Shown piece after piece: positions 1 through 11,100 of a DNA stretch of 64,000 bases. How positions within the stretch are numbered: position 1 is the stretch's first letter; each line of letters begins with the position of its first letter. The stretch spans positions 1,490,501-1,554,500 of the forward strand of contig NC_092317.1 in the NCBI RefSeq assembly GCF_036785885.1. The letters run 5' to 3'. The notes beneath the pieces are model-generated. The model ran no database searches. It was not told where the DNA came from and saw only the letters and a program-made list of their open reading frames with translations. The stretch comes from Coffea arabica. Taxonomy: Eukaryota > Streptophyta > Magnoliopsida > Gentianales > Rubiaceae. A program made the translations under genes and the position numbers.

Positions 1-1872
1 GTATCTTCCGTACCCCTTAGTCCACCCAAAACCCAAACCCACCCCTACCCTAACGTCAAATTATTTTTTGTCTCAATAATGCAACCAGTCAAGTACTACT
101 AGCACTGGTAGCGTGCATGATAGAGGAAAATGGGTAGCAAGCGAATTTGGAAGTCCAGTCAAGTATGGCCGCGTGTTTTACTGGGTCACGGAAGAGTCCC
201 CCACTGGTCCCTTTCCCTGGCTACTAAAAGGGTTTGGGTTGCTTTCTTCCGACCCACATTATATTCTTTTTTCTCTTTCTTTTTTTTTTAAAAAAAAAAA
301 AATTTATTCATTAAAGCAAATTAAAGGTTTACCAGAACAGTTGAGGAAGAAGCTCCTCCTTTTTTTTTAGAAAAAAAAAAAAAAAAAAAATCCCTCCCCC
401 AATCCCTCTTCTTCAAAATCGAAAATCTGTTAGCAAGCATGCCGTGAGGTGTGAAAGCGTTTGTGCTTTTCAACGTACTCCATAGGTGACAATTTTGTAC
501 AAAATACCATAATGACTTGCATAGTAATTTTTGTATCAAAAAAACGAAAAACAAAAGAAGTTTTTTGACTTTGTTTGGATAGAGTATTATTCCAAATAAT
601 TATTTGGAATAACTACTGCTGCTACGTTGCCATGTTCAACTCAACCTCAAAGGACAAAATGTGTATGGTAATTAGAGTTGGTGGGTCCTGAGAGCTTTCC
701 CTCAAAATGTATAAACAAATGATTAGTGGTAGAGGGCTAATCAACGATATGTTAAGGTTACATTATTATTACATCCTTCCTAATAATTTTTATTTTTTTG
801 TGCATGTAAAAGAGATTAATAATTTCTTTTTTCCGTGTTTAAAAGAAACCTCAAATTTTATAAGGAAAATGGAAATAGTTTTTTTAAAAAAATTGAAAGT
901 CAAATTATAAATTTCATGATTAATGTCCGTGAATTTGAGAATTTTTTTTCAGTCAAATTTCCCCTCTGATCTTCTTAGAATTGTAGAGGAGATAAGAGGG
1001 AAAAGTTGACGGTTAGAGTGTAAATTCTTATTTTGTTACCTAAAACTCGTCAATTCTCTAAAAAAATTTTTTTTTTTTTTGAGAATTTATTATCAATCCA
1101 CTGGTAGTGGACCCACCGTTGTTTTCATGCGGTGTGGTAGCTCCTCGTGAATTCCCGATGGCCATATCATATTCATATTCGTGTGTGGATTATTCTCTTT
1201 CCCTTTGTTTCGCCTATAACGGCTTATGCCAGTGACTCTGAGTGAGATGTGAGGACCATATAGCTGCCATTGCATGGGCCCGTTCGTTGATACTGACGTA
1301 GACAGGACCTGCTCAAAAATATGGGAATGGGCTCTACCTTGTTAAAAACCATCTCTTTGGGCTTTTTACATCATCCTCGCTTTACTTAGCGATGCGAGTG
1401 AGAGAGCGAGGGTACTCGCGCCTGGATAGCAAATTACTTGGGAATTTTTTTTTTATTAATTACATCATAAACAATGTTTTTATTTTTTAATTTATTTGTT
1501 TGTTTCATATATATCACATCACAAAAAAAAAAAAAAAAACTGTACTATTATTTTAAAAGAATTTTTCCAAGTCATCTTCAATCCAAACGGACTAAGCTTT
1601 AGCCAAGGGATTTAAGTATTCAACTTTTTTGTAATTTGCTTTTCTTCTTCTTCACGGGAGTTTACGGACAATCATATCGATGACAAGTCCGTAAACACAT
1701 ATAGTATTTCATTTGATATGTGCCTAAAAATATTTGACTTCGTATGTAATTTTGACGCTAACCATTCATTAGAATAGAGTGTTTACAGAAATTCAACCAT
1801 TTGCTTAGGGGAAAAAAATGACGCTGCATCCATTAATTAGACCCCTTCATTTGCCTTCTTAGCTTAAAGGAC
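1..1872. other. Intergenic DNA, no gene seen
   Basis: AT-rich sequence with many poly-A and poly-T runs. The short open frames here are low-complexity and show no family resemblance. The only structured item is the MITE fragment at 571-618, listed separately. A short C-rich stretch near 23-54 resembles degenerate telomere-type repeats but is too short to interpret. Confidence 0.6.
571..618. repeat. 5' end fragment of a MITE
   Basis: This stretch begins TTGTTTGGATAGAGTAT, the same 17 bases that open the complete MITE copy at 12654, and the similarity continues to about position 618. It contains a perfect 26-bp palindrome at 587-612 (TTATTCCAAATAA followed by its reverse complement). No matching 3' terminal repeat follows, so the copy is truncated. 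Confidence 0.6.
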
Positions 1873-2490
1873 TAGAGTTATAAACGAGTTGAATCGAATC
1901 GAGTATCTTATGTTTGAATTCTGTTCGTTAAGCCATTCGAACAATATTCATGTTTGTTCGTTAACTTTCAAACTTCAAACCTATGCTCGTATTCGACTCG
2001 TTAAGCAAAGTTCATGTTCAAATTCGAGTTCGTGTTCAACTCATTTAACATAAACGAGCCGTTCGTGAACATGTTCGAAAAGTTCAAATTCAGATTATTT
2101 TAAGTCTTAAATATGCCATACAAATCATTAATCATCCTAAAAAATAATTAAAGCACCAGGTGACTAAATTCTATTATTCATTAACTATATAACTAACATT
2201 AACATAAAAACAACAAATAAAACAAAGCAATTTGCCCTCCAAATATAAAAGTCTAGCCATAAAATTTGTCATATGACAATTATGTCCATGTTCGCGAACG
2301 TTCTTCAAAATTCGCGAACATACTCATGTTCGTGAACGTTCGTGAATATATTCGCGTTCGCTCGATTATTAATCGAACAAAAAATTCGTTTGAACTCGGT
2401 TCATTTAAGGTTTCGAACGAGCCTATCACGAACACGAATGAATCAAAATGAATCGAGCTACCGAACAGTTTGATTCGTTAAACAGCTCTA
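1873..2490. mobile_element. Non-autonomous hAT-type DNA transposon
   Basis: The element starts TAGAGTTATAAACGA and ends with a sequence whose reverse complement starts TAGAGCTGTTTAACGA, giving imperfect terminal inverted repeats. It is flanked by an exact 8-bp direct repeat, TAAAGGAC, at 1865-1872 and 2491-2498. An 8-bp target duplication with short TIRs opening on TAGAG fits the hAT superfamily. The interior is rich in short repeats of the type TTCGTGAACG and CGAAC in both orientations, as expected of subterminal transposase-binding repeats. No transposase is encoded, so it needs a partner element. The 61-residue open frame inside is repeat-derived. Confidence 0.8.
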
Positions 2491-2529
2491 TAAAGGACCC
2501 AGAAGAACTTACGCTTCATCCCCCTCATT

Positions 2530-3063
2530 GTGTGTAAGAAAGATCTCCAGTGTATTTATGTCGATCGGGATGGAAAAGTTAAAGTCCATCCAGTTGTGAT
2601 AAATTTGTTAGAGTATTTCGGAATAGCCAATAGAGGGGTTGGACTACCAATATCAAGAATTGGTACGGATTATCGAAGCTGTCCTTGTGTTGAGGTTCAT
2701 TTCTTCTTTCTTTTGTATTCTTTTTCTTTGTCCATTTTTTTTTGGCAATTTTTTGATTTAGTGATGAAAATTCTGAGACTAGCTAATAAGAGCCTGGACT
2801 TCGGCGCTATTCAATTAGTGAGGAAAAGAGAAATGCGTGTAATGTAAGTTCCTGATCAGGGCGATGACTGACCATTATGCAACTTACCATTGAATCTTTT
2901 TTTTTTATTCTTGCAAAGAATATATTAATCTGATGCAGTTAAAAAAAATTGGTTTCTTTCTTTGTTTGTTTTTTAATGATAGTTCCTTGAGAGGGACAGA
3001 TGAGCTGGCTAAGCATGTTAACACTCGGTTTGAGCGAGATCCCATTCAGAACCCAAATCATTG
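2530..3063 (+). pseudogene. Possible fragment of an unrecognised gene
   Basis: Two stretches read like protein-coding sequence in a low-complexity neighbourhood. From 2530 an open frame reads MCKKDLQCIYVDRDGKVKVH and continues for about 55 plausible residues, ending near a GT at about 2693. After a T-rich stretch and an AG at about 2985, a frame reads SLRGTDELAKHVNTRFERDP and stops at about 3063. I could not find a donor and acceptor that join the two in frame, so this may be a decayed gene or chance. I do not recognise the family. It lies just right of the hAT element at 1873-2490. Confidence 0.22.
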
Positions 3064-4071
3064 AAGAACAAACAAGACAATGACAAAACAAAAAATAATT
3101 TTCTAATTCCAGTTAAACATATCCTCCATCTCGTGAGACATCAATCCACATACAGCATATGATTGATTAAATATTGGGCTGCCCGACGCCTTAAACTATA
3201 GTTCATTTCCATATATTGCTTTAATTAATTACATGCACTTCACCCGAAATATTATACTACAGTACTAATTAGTTACTAATCTGAGAGGATGCCAAATAGG
3301 CACATGCATCGAATGGTGCTCCATAAATGCTCCACTCGTTTTCCTTTTTATTAATTCTCTTCGATTATTGTCTAATGACCTTTACATCTCAAGTTTAGGA
3401 ATTAGGATTAAAGAAAAAGTTGTTGCTGATTATAGTTCTAGAACCCAACTTTTTCCTTTACGATTGGAAATATTTTAATTATTCATATTTGGACATCGTG
3501 AAAGAACTTCGATTAAGACTAGTCAATCAAACATTAGTCGTCAGAATTTCTAAAATGGAAACAGGTCAGCATCTATCAGTGAACTTCTTATATATATATA
3601 TATATATAGTAAATTTTATATATACTGACAGCGTATACACTATCATCGTTGAATTCATGACATGTGTGCAAAAATTGAAATTCAAATGTTGCATAGTTAT
3701 CATTCATCCAATGCTGACAGTGTAGGAATGATTAATTCATATATATATATATCATTCTTCTCCTAGTTGTTAATTGGCTTAGATAGCGAATTCCTGTCAA
3801 TTTAATTTTCTTGTTAAAGAACCCTTGTTTGTAGACAAAGCCTCCATCTTCATTTGAATTTTTCCTGAAATCATAGATTAAATTTCAGGAATTTTTTCGG
3901 GTAGACTAGAAACTAGAAAGTAGTACTCAGCATTCTGATCTTGAAAACAGGGAAGGGTACGTAGTAGACTGGTGGATTGGGATGGTTAGGCAGCCATGCG
4001 GCCGGGTTGGCTCACTAGTTGTTTTTTGTTTTATATAGGAAGAAGCGAAAAGCAGAAATGTCAGAAATTTC

Positions 4072-4468
4072 TGCGATGGATGCTTGTTTTTCCCTTTCAT
4101 AACTCACAATTTTTTGTATGAGTGTTTCGATAAATGGACTCTGCGAAGACACTTCAAAAGCCGGCAACTTTTGAAGTGCTCCGCAGCACTTAACTACTAA
4201 ACCCCCCAAACCCCCCCAAGCGATGTGGGAACTTAACCCCACAGGGTGCCCCGCTGCTAAGAGATAAAGACCCCCCAGACTCCCCGAGACAGGTTTTTCC
4301 CTTTCATAACTCACAGTTTTTTGTATGAGTGTTTCGATAAATGGACTTTGCGAAGACACTTCAAAAGCCGGCAACTTTTGAAGTGCTCCGCAGCACTTAA
4401 CTACTAAACCCCCCAAACCCCCCCAAGCGATGTGGGAACTTAACCCCACAGGGTGCGATGGATGCTTG
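4072..4468 (-). mobile_element. Two-unit SINE-like retroposon with 15-bp target duplication
   Basis: The 15-base sequence TGCGATGGATGCTTG occurs at 4072-4086 and again at 4454-4468, flanking 367 bp. The insert is made of two nearly identical 160-bp units (4087-4246 and 4294-4453) separated by a 47-bp linker. Read on the minus strand, each unit starts CCCTGTGGGGTTAAG and ends GAAAGGGAAAAA, a short A-rich tail. The linker probably belongs to the second unit as its 5' end, so the array may be one full-length element of about 207 bp plus one 5'-truncated copy. A long target duplication with A-rich tails is the mark of LINE-driven retroposition. I see no clear tRNA-type A and B boxes, so the SINE family is unassigned. 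The 154-residue open frame across it is repeat translation. Confidence 0.65.
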
Positions 4469-4780
4469 CAGTTAAACAATTTTTGGAGGTTTACTGATCA
4501 TGAAATGATGAAGCAATTGAAGGACTAAAGGGTGGGAGAAAAAGTGAGGTAGGATGGATAATCTGCCTTTTAGCCATGAAGCTTGTCTCTGCTACAATTT
4601 AATCAATGACTCAATCATGTTACTGTAAATTTTGCAAAAGTTTTAAAAGAGGGGTCTACAAAAAGACTAGCTAGCAATTCAAAGCACCCACCGCATCATG
4701 ACTGAAAGAGAAAATTTTTACAACAAAAATAAATCAAACACCTCTGTCTCCCTCTCTCTTCCTTTCTTTCCATCTCTCTC

Positions 4781-4788
4781 TATAAATA
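4781..4788 (+). promoter_or_regulatory. Candidate TATA box for the IDD gene
   Basis: TATAAATA follows a CT-rich tract, a common core-promoter arrangement in plants. It lies about 950 bp before the IDD start codon, so the 5' leader would be long and might contain an intron. The distance makes the assignment uncertain. Confidence 0.3.
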
Positions 4789-5739
4789 TATACAAATCAA
4801 ACCCTCTTTTTACATGACTGCTTTTTCCACCTACTTTTTTAAGAGAAGGGAAAGGTGGTGGATTTGAGCTGAGCCAAAAAAGTGTGCTAAAAAAAAAAAA
4901 ATTGAACTTTGTTAAAAGCAAAGAAAAGATGAGATTTTTCTGGGGGTGGGAAGGCAACAAAAGAAAAGACAGAAAGTGCACGTCAGAGTTAGCCGTAGGG
5001 TTGTGGCCTTCTCTTGGGATGTGCTAGCAGCCAGCTCTGGACAAGAGTTTGAGGATTACAGAGCGATGCCTTCTCAATTCTCATCCACACCCATCCTTCT
5101 CTCTCCCATCTAAAAAAAGAAAAAGAAAAAGAAAAAGAAAAAACGGTCTTACTAGCTAGAAGCCCAGAAGTTGTTGGTTTGGTCTAGTTCAATACATGCT
5201 TTGTTCTTTTATGCGTGTGCTATAATTGGATTTTCTTGAATTTAGCAAGAAAAGCCATTGAATCATGATCAAGTAGCAGTAGTGGGTGAAGGGTGGTTGT
5301 CTTCTTTCTTTTCTTTTCTGTTTTCATCAAAAAACAAAACGTTGTCTCTTGGGTTGATGCCAAAGGAAGAAGAGAACATCGTCTCAGGAGAGGCTGCAGC
5401 TGAAGGCAAATTTTGGGATTCAAACAAACAAAGAGTCTTGCTTTGAAAAGAAAAAAAGAAAAGGAAAAAAAACGTATCTTTTTGCCGCTGTACCTGATTC
5501 CTCTTCTTCTCTCTTCTTCTCTTTCTCCATTTTCACCTGCTTTAATGCTTTTTTTCTAGGTCTCGATTTGTCTCTAGATCTCGCACACATATCTTTCTCT
5601 TACATGGTAGTACTACTAGTACTGCTTTAAATTTTAAGGTTTGTGACTCATGCTGCAATATCCCTTTAGATATCTTGAAAGTTTGCGATGATTAGAAGTA
5701 GCTGCTGATGTTAGCCAGCTCATATATATCATAAGACGA

Positions 5740-8001
5740 ATGATGAAAGGTCTGATAGTCCAGCAGCAACCAGCACAGCCCGTTATGGAGGAAAACATGT
5801 CTAATCTGACCTCTGCTTCTAATGAAGCTAGTGTTTCTTCTGTCAATAGAAATGATAATGGATCAGGAGGTAGCATATATCCACCACAGCAATACTTTGC
5901 TCCCCAAAATCAAACTCAGGTTGCTCAACCTCAGCAAGCAGTCAAGAAGAAGAGAAATCTGCCGGGCAATCCAGGTGCATCTTCATTAAATGAAAAAAAG
6001 ACTCGACTTTTGTTGGTTGTTATTCATCAGCGTTAAGTACAGTTACCTGTTAATGTTCTTGATTAATGCTAATTCTCTTTGTTTTTGGGAATGATTGAAT
6101 CAGACCCTGATGCGGAAGTGTTAGCTTTGTCTCCCAAGACTCTCTTGGCAACAAACAGATTCATTTGCGAAATTTGCAACAAAGGGTTTCAGAGGGATCA
6201 GAATCTTCAACTTCACAGAAGAGGTCATAATCTGCCATGGAAGCTGAAGCAGAGAACAAACAAGGAAGTAAAGAAGAAAGTATACGTGTGCCCAGAAGCT
6301 AGTTGTGTCCACCATGATCCGTCAAGGGCCCTTGGGGACCTAACCGGAATCAAGAAGCACTTTTGCAGAAAGCACGGTGAGAAGAAGTGGAAATGTGACA
6401 AATGCTCAAAGCGGTATGCAGTTCAATCAGACTGGAAAGCTCATTCCAAAACCTGTGGCACTAGGGAGTACAGATGTGACTGTGGAACCCTTTTCTCTAG
6501 GTAACTAACTGAACTCAATTCAACCCCTCCAAAATCATCAGAGTGGAAAGGAATTAAAATCCTTCAAACCGAAATCTTCCTATCTAATATTCGTTTTTTT
6601 AGATGTATATGGGATTTGATACACTTCTTATTTTCTAGCAGATAAAGTCCTTCGTTTTCTTTTCCTACTTTTTTTTCTTTTTCTGTGGTCTAATGCGTAT
6701 GGGGAGGATTATTTTACCAAATAGCCTCCTCAATTGAGGAAGCCAATTTTGTTCGCAACGCTTATTAATTGGTTTGTTGTTATTATGCGGCAAATGCAAA
6801 CAAAATTCTACTCACTGGAGAGAGACAGACAGCGGAAAAACCATACTAGTTAATGGACAGTGCATTATCTTGGCATGTTGTGATTGTTTTTGTTTTCTTG
6901 TTCATGTTTGGCTTAAAAAATTTCAGGAGGGACAGTTTTATCACACATAGAGCCTTTTGTGATGCACTAGCAGAAGAGAGTGCTAGAGCTATTCCGGGAA
7001 ATCCGCTCCTTTCCTCCCAAGCTGCTGGTGCTTCCACAGTACCCCGTCATGTGAACAACATCAATCCTCTTCAACAACAGTTCGGCAACCAGGATAATCC
7101 CCATTTATTTTCCCTTAAAAAAGAGCAACACACTTTTAATCTGAGGCCTGAAATTCCACCATGGCTAGCATGCTCTCCGATGCCAGCTGGAGCCGGACCA
7201 GGTCCCGGTCCACCACCAGTAGACCTCACTTCTTCAATCTTCCCATCCCCAAGACTGGGTCCAGGATTTTCAGAATGCCATCAAGAATTATCCCTCCATG
7301 AAAACCCTAACCCTAATCTTGGACCTAATCTTCCACCATTCCATCCCACGACCTCCCCACACATATCTGCAACTGCATTGCTGCAAAAAGCAGCTCAGAT
7401 GGGAGCAGCCATGGGCAGCAGCAAAGCAGGTGCAGGTGGTGCAGCTCCACCTGCAGTCATGCTGAACACTAGACCCCACCAAGCTCACGTGTCTGCTGCT
7501 GCTGCTGCTGATTCTGCTACCAATATTACAACTGGAAATTTTGGACTGAATTTGTCCTCACGTGAAGACTTGGCCGGTGGGACGTTTGTCAATGGCTTGG
7601 CTTCATATGGGAATAAAGCTGCAGACCCTGCTGCTGGTGGACCTCCACCTCCTCCTCCTCCTACTTCTTTTCTTCAAGATATGATGATGAACTCTCTTTC
7701 TTCTTCTTCTGCAACCACTGGATTTGAAGGCTCAACGTTTGAAGACGCATTTGGTGGGATTCTCAACCCGAAGAAGACATCAAACAGTTCCTTCATGAGG
7801 GCTAACGATAGTGAAGGTGGCGGCGGCGGCGGCGGAGGCATCGTGGGCGGCGGCAATGATCGCATGACGAGGGATTTTCTTGGTTTAAGGCCTCTTTCTC
7901 ACAGTGACATTTTTAATATTGCCGGTTTCGGTAATTGCATGAATACTACTGCTTCTAATGAGCATCATCAGAACGCATCTCAAAAGTCATGGCAAGGTTA
8001 G
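5740..8001 (+). CDS. IDD: INDETERMINATE DOMAIN (IDD) zinc-finger transcription factor
   Basis: Three exons, 5740-5974, 6104-6500 and 6927-8001, give 568 residues. IDD proteins are plant nuclear regulators; several act with GRAS proteins such as SCL3, DELLA and SHORT-ROOT. A basic KKKRNLPGNP stretch (about residues 70-78) serves as nuclear signal and family signature. Four fingers follow: C2H2 finger FICEICNKGF...H..H, a longer second C2H2 finger beginning YVCPEASC, then two C2HC fingers beginning WKCDKC and YRCDCG. The last intron splits the codon in FSR|RDSF inside finger 4, where the family usually has it. The C-terminal part carries the motifs SATALLQKAAQMG and TRDFLG, known in IDDs for partner binding. 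ENMSNLTSASNEASVSS near the start suggests the IDD4/5/7 group, but I cannot fix the orthologue. Glycine, proline and alanine runs in exon 3 come from short codon repeats. Confidence 0.95.
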
Positions 8002-8166
8002 ATTTTGATCACGGTACATGTTTAGCTTTTGAGGTAGCTCTAACTTGCTAGCCTTTTGAACATTCAATAGTTTAATATTCAGGGTTCATCTTCCAAAGGG
8101 AAGAAATGGATATTCTTGATCCTTGGAAACCCTAATATTTTAGCAATCTAGCAGACTTTTGCTTAG

Positions 8167-8194
8167 ATATATATATATATATATATATATATAT
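8167..8194. repeat. (AT)n microsatellite
   Basis: About 14 perfect AT dinucleotides, roughly 165 bp beyond the IDD stop codon and probably in or near its 3' untranslated region. Confidence 0.9.
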
Positions 8195-11100
8195 TACAGA
8201 CCTTTCGAGAATTAATGCTTGTAATCCTAAATCTGATAAGAGAAACCAAGAAAACACTGAGGCCATTTTTAGATTTTACAGATAATACTGCGTACTGTCT
8301 GCATAGTGGAAACCTGCAAAAACCATCCTTATTTTAGTAGTTTGTCACGTTACCCCAACCCCACACCATCTGACCCATATCCTGCCCCAAAAAGGAAAAA
8401 AAAATAAAAATCCAAAGTGATGTGAAACTTAAATAAAATGTTCTGCTAATTAATTATCTACTTGGTCAATTAATTTACTCGTTCCAGTTTTTGGATATAA
8501 ATTTGATGAACTCTTGGAAGGCGCAACTGTTACTTGGTTGCACTCGGTCCTATATGGATTGCATGATAAACTTTGCATGGTCTAGGAATGCTGAGAAAGA
8601 GGATCAATCCAGACTTGATCGATGACGTTTTCCAGTCCTGTTCAGACTCCAGAGCCAATAATTGATGAAGGACTGCAAGCTGTGATAGGTCTGGTAAAAA
8701 GTCAAATGTGATGCATGATTGTTATGGACTTTGGAGCCGGTGGGCTACGTACATATACATATTACATAGCTGCGGCTACATCCGACGTCCAAACTTTGGC
8801 AACGAGGAACGCATCCTCTCATGATTTCATTGCAATTACTGAGCACTAAATAACTTCAATGGCGTCCATTTAACAACTGTTTTTGATCGCTAATTATAAC
8901 TAACGCGCGATGCTCGAATTTGGTACGTAGCACTTGATCTTGAGAGGCAAAAATTAAACAATCAGCCCTGTGTATATATAGCTAGCTCGTTGATGGAAAG
9001 GACTAATATGATGAAAAGCAATTTAAAATGTCCTCCCTTTTTAGCCTAAACTTCCCTTTAAACTTTAAAGTGAGCGTGACAAGAATCTCAAAACGCATAT
9101 AATAATGTTTCCAGCTGAAAAAGAATGACATGATTGACCTATTTTTGTCCTGAAAATCAGTACTACCTCCGTCTTGCCTCTTGTTGCGTTGTATGGGGCG
9201 AAAGACACGCAGAATTTTGCTGAGTTTAAAAAGAGTTGATCCAAGTGGTAGTATGGTATGGAGCTGTGAAAAGTGAGCTGATCAGGGATATACTCACTGT
9301 GGTAGTATCAGCTCACTTGTAGTAAGGGTGATGAATCGAGGGGTACCCAAAAAAAAAAAAAAAAAGGGCATAGGATTCCTTTTACGTAGGAAAAGATTCG
9401 AAGAATGTGGTCTCAGACGGGCAAGTTAGCTGAGCCTGGCCTGGGTTTAGATATGCTGTTTACTTGCAAAACAAAAACAAGAGATGCCCTTTGACCCCTG
9501 ATGTGGACGCAGGTGGGCTACAATCTCGAGGCTCCACCCTCCCTTGCCCCGGGCCCCTCCTGACTCCCGTTTCGCATTTCATCATATGCCTCCTGTCCCT
9601 TGCATTTTCCAATTCCTTCGTGATTCGCATATGGCCTGGGAGGGATGTGCGTCTGGATCTTTAAGTTTCATGCGTAAGGATTTAACCGGAGTTGAATCCT
9701 GTTCCTCTACGTTCGAGAGTTGGTTCCAGGGGGACGATTGAGATCGAGCCAGGTCTTGTTAATTCGATCTCGAATCGTCCGTCCACTGGATGGATGACTG
9801 GACGGTGGTGCGTTTCTTCTGCGAAAATTCGCAGTCCAAACTAGCCAGCACCTTTAACCTTTTGCTGGAATATGCCTCCTGTCTCTTGCATTCTCCCATT
9901 CGTTCACGATCCGTATATGGGAGGGAGGGATACGTGTCCGGATCGGATCTTTAAGAATCAGACCATTATTTCATGCGTAAAGATTTAATAACTGGAGTTG
10001 ATTCTATCCCGAATCGTCCACTAGACGGTGCGTTTCTTCTGCCAAAATTCACGCCCCTAATGAGAATTTTAGGAATTAGACTCGCACCTTTTAGTTTTAA
10101 CCTTCGCTGAATGTATTACTAAAATGTTTTTCCGTTAATATCTAAGGAAACAAAAGGCAATTTTAAAATGTTACGTACTGCCTGCACGTGACTGCCGTAA
10201 TTCATTGTTGTTTCATGCGCCCGGCTGGCGACTCAAGTCCAACATTTATGCTTCCTTGGACTATGATCGGCGCATTAGATCTAGTGATTAATTAATTATG
10301 ATGTTGTCTTTAAGAATGAGCAGATGATTTCCTCAAAAAAAAAAAAAGAATGTGCATGTTTGTGGTTGTTTATATTTAACTTTTGGTGAAAACCATCCAC
10401 TATTAAATCTAAAATTTTTATGACAATTATTAAGAAATAAATTAACAGTAAAATTGCGAAAGTGTACCTGAATTCATATTGACAAACTGGCACTTGAATT
10501 CTTAAAGATTTTTTTTTTTGAGTGACCTTCCAGATCAACACGTATTTGCTATTCCCTAGAGAGAACCCTTTAATTTCTTTCTGGTATCTTTTTCTGACGA
10601 TGAGATATTAAGAAAGAGCTATTTTATGGTACTAGAAAATACGACAATAAGAATACGTGTGACTTGAGGATCAAAACTCTATTTATAGATAACTTTTCTG
10701 TTATCTTTTGAATTCCTATTTCAGCCCATCACAAAAATAAAAATTACCCTTAAAGCTCTACACATTAAAGACCCACGTCCTGTTAGATACATTAAAATTC
10801 AAATCATAATTGATCACTTTAATTGGATTTAATCTTATTTGACAGTTTACCACACATAATTATCCACATATAAGTCCAACGTTGGATTAAGGATCCAACA
10901 AAACGAGCAAACGATCGACTCTAACGATAATCAGTTCAACACTGTTCTTAGACCAAAACTGCGAAAGAAAACTATTCTGCCTTTTCATTTTTTCAGGAAA
11001 GTAAGAAAAATGGAATACTCGGACTGCAAAATGTCACTCTGCATCCACATGCCATGAGTCCCTGCGAAAATTCCACTCAAAAAGCAAGCCGTATTGTTAA

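Noticed and set aside
1-60. Telomeric repeat at the left edge
   Set aside because: Only a few degenerate C-rich units are present, and ordinary genes lie close by.
4015-4479. 154-residue minus-strand frame with an internal repeat
   Set aside because: It is translation of the two-unit retroposon; the peptide repeat follows the DNA repeat and has no family match.
8880-8920. ACGCGCGATGCTCG near 8902 as a second Helitron end
   Set aside because: The stem is imperfect and no CTRR with a following T lies at the proper distance on either strand.
10600-10960. Possible old LTR remnant (CTCTATTTATAG block and surrounding sequence)
   Set aside because: The block is reminiscent of LTR interiors, but there are no terminal repeats, no primer-binding site and no coding remains, so I do not annotate it.
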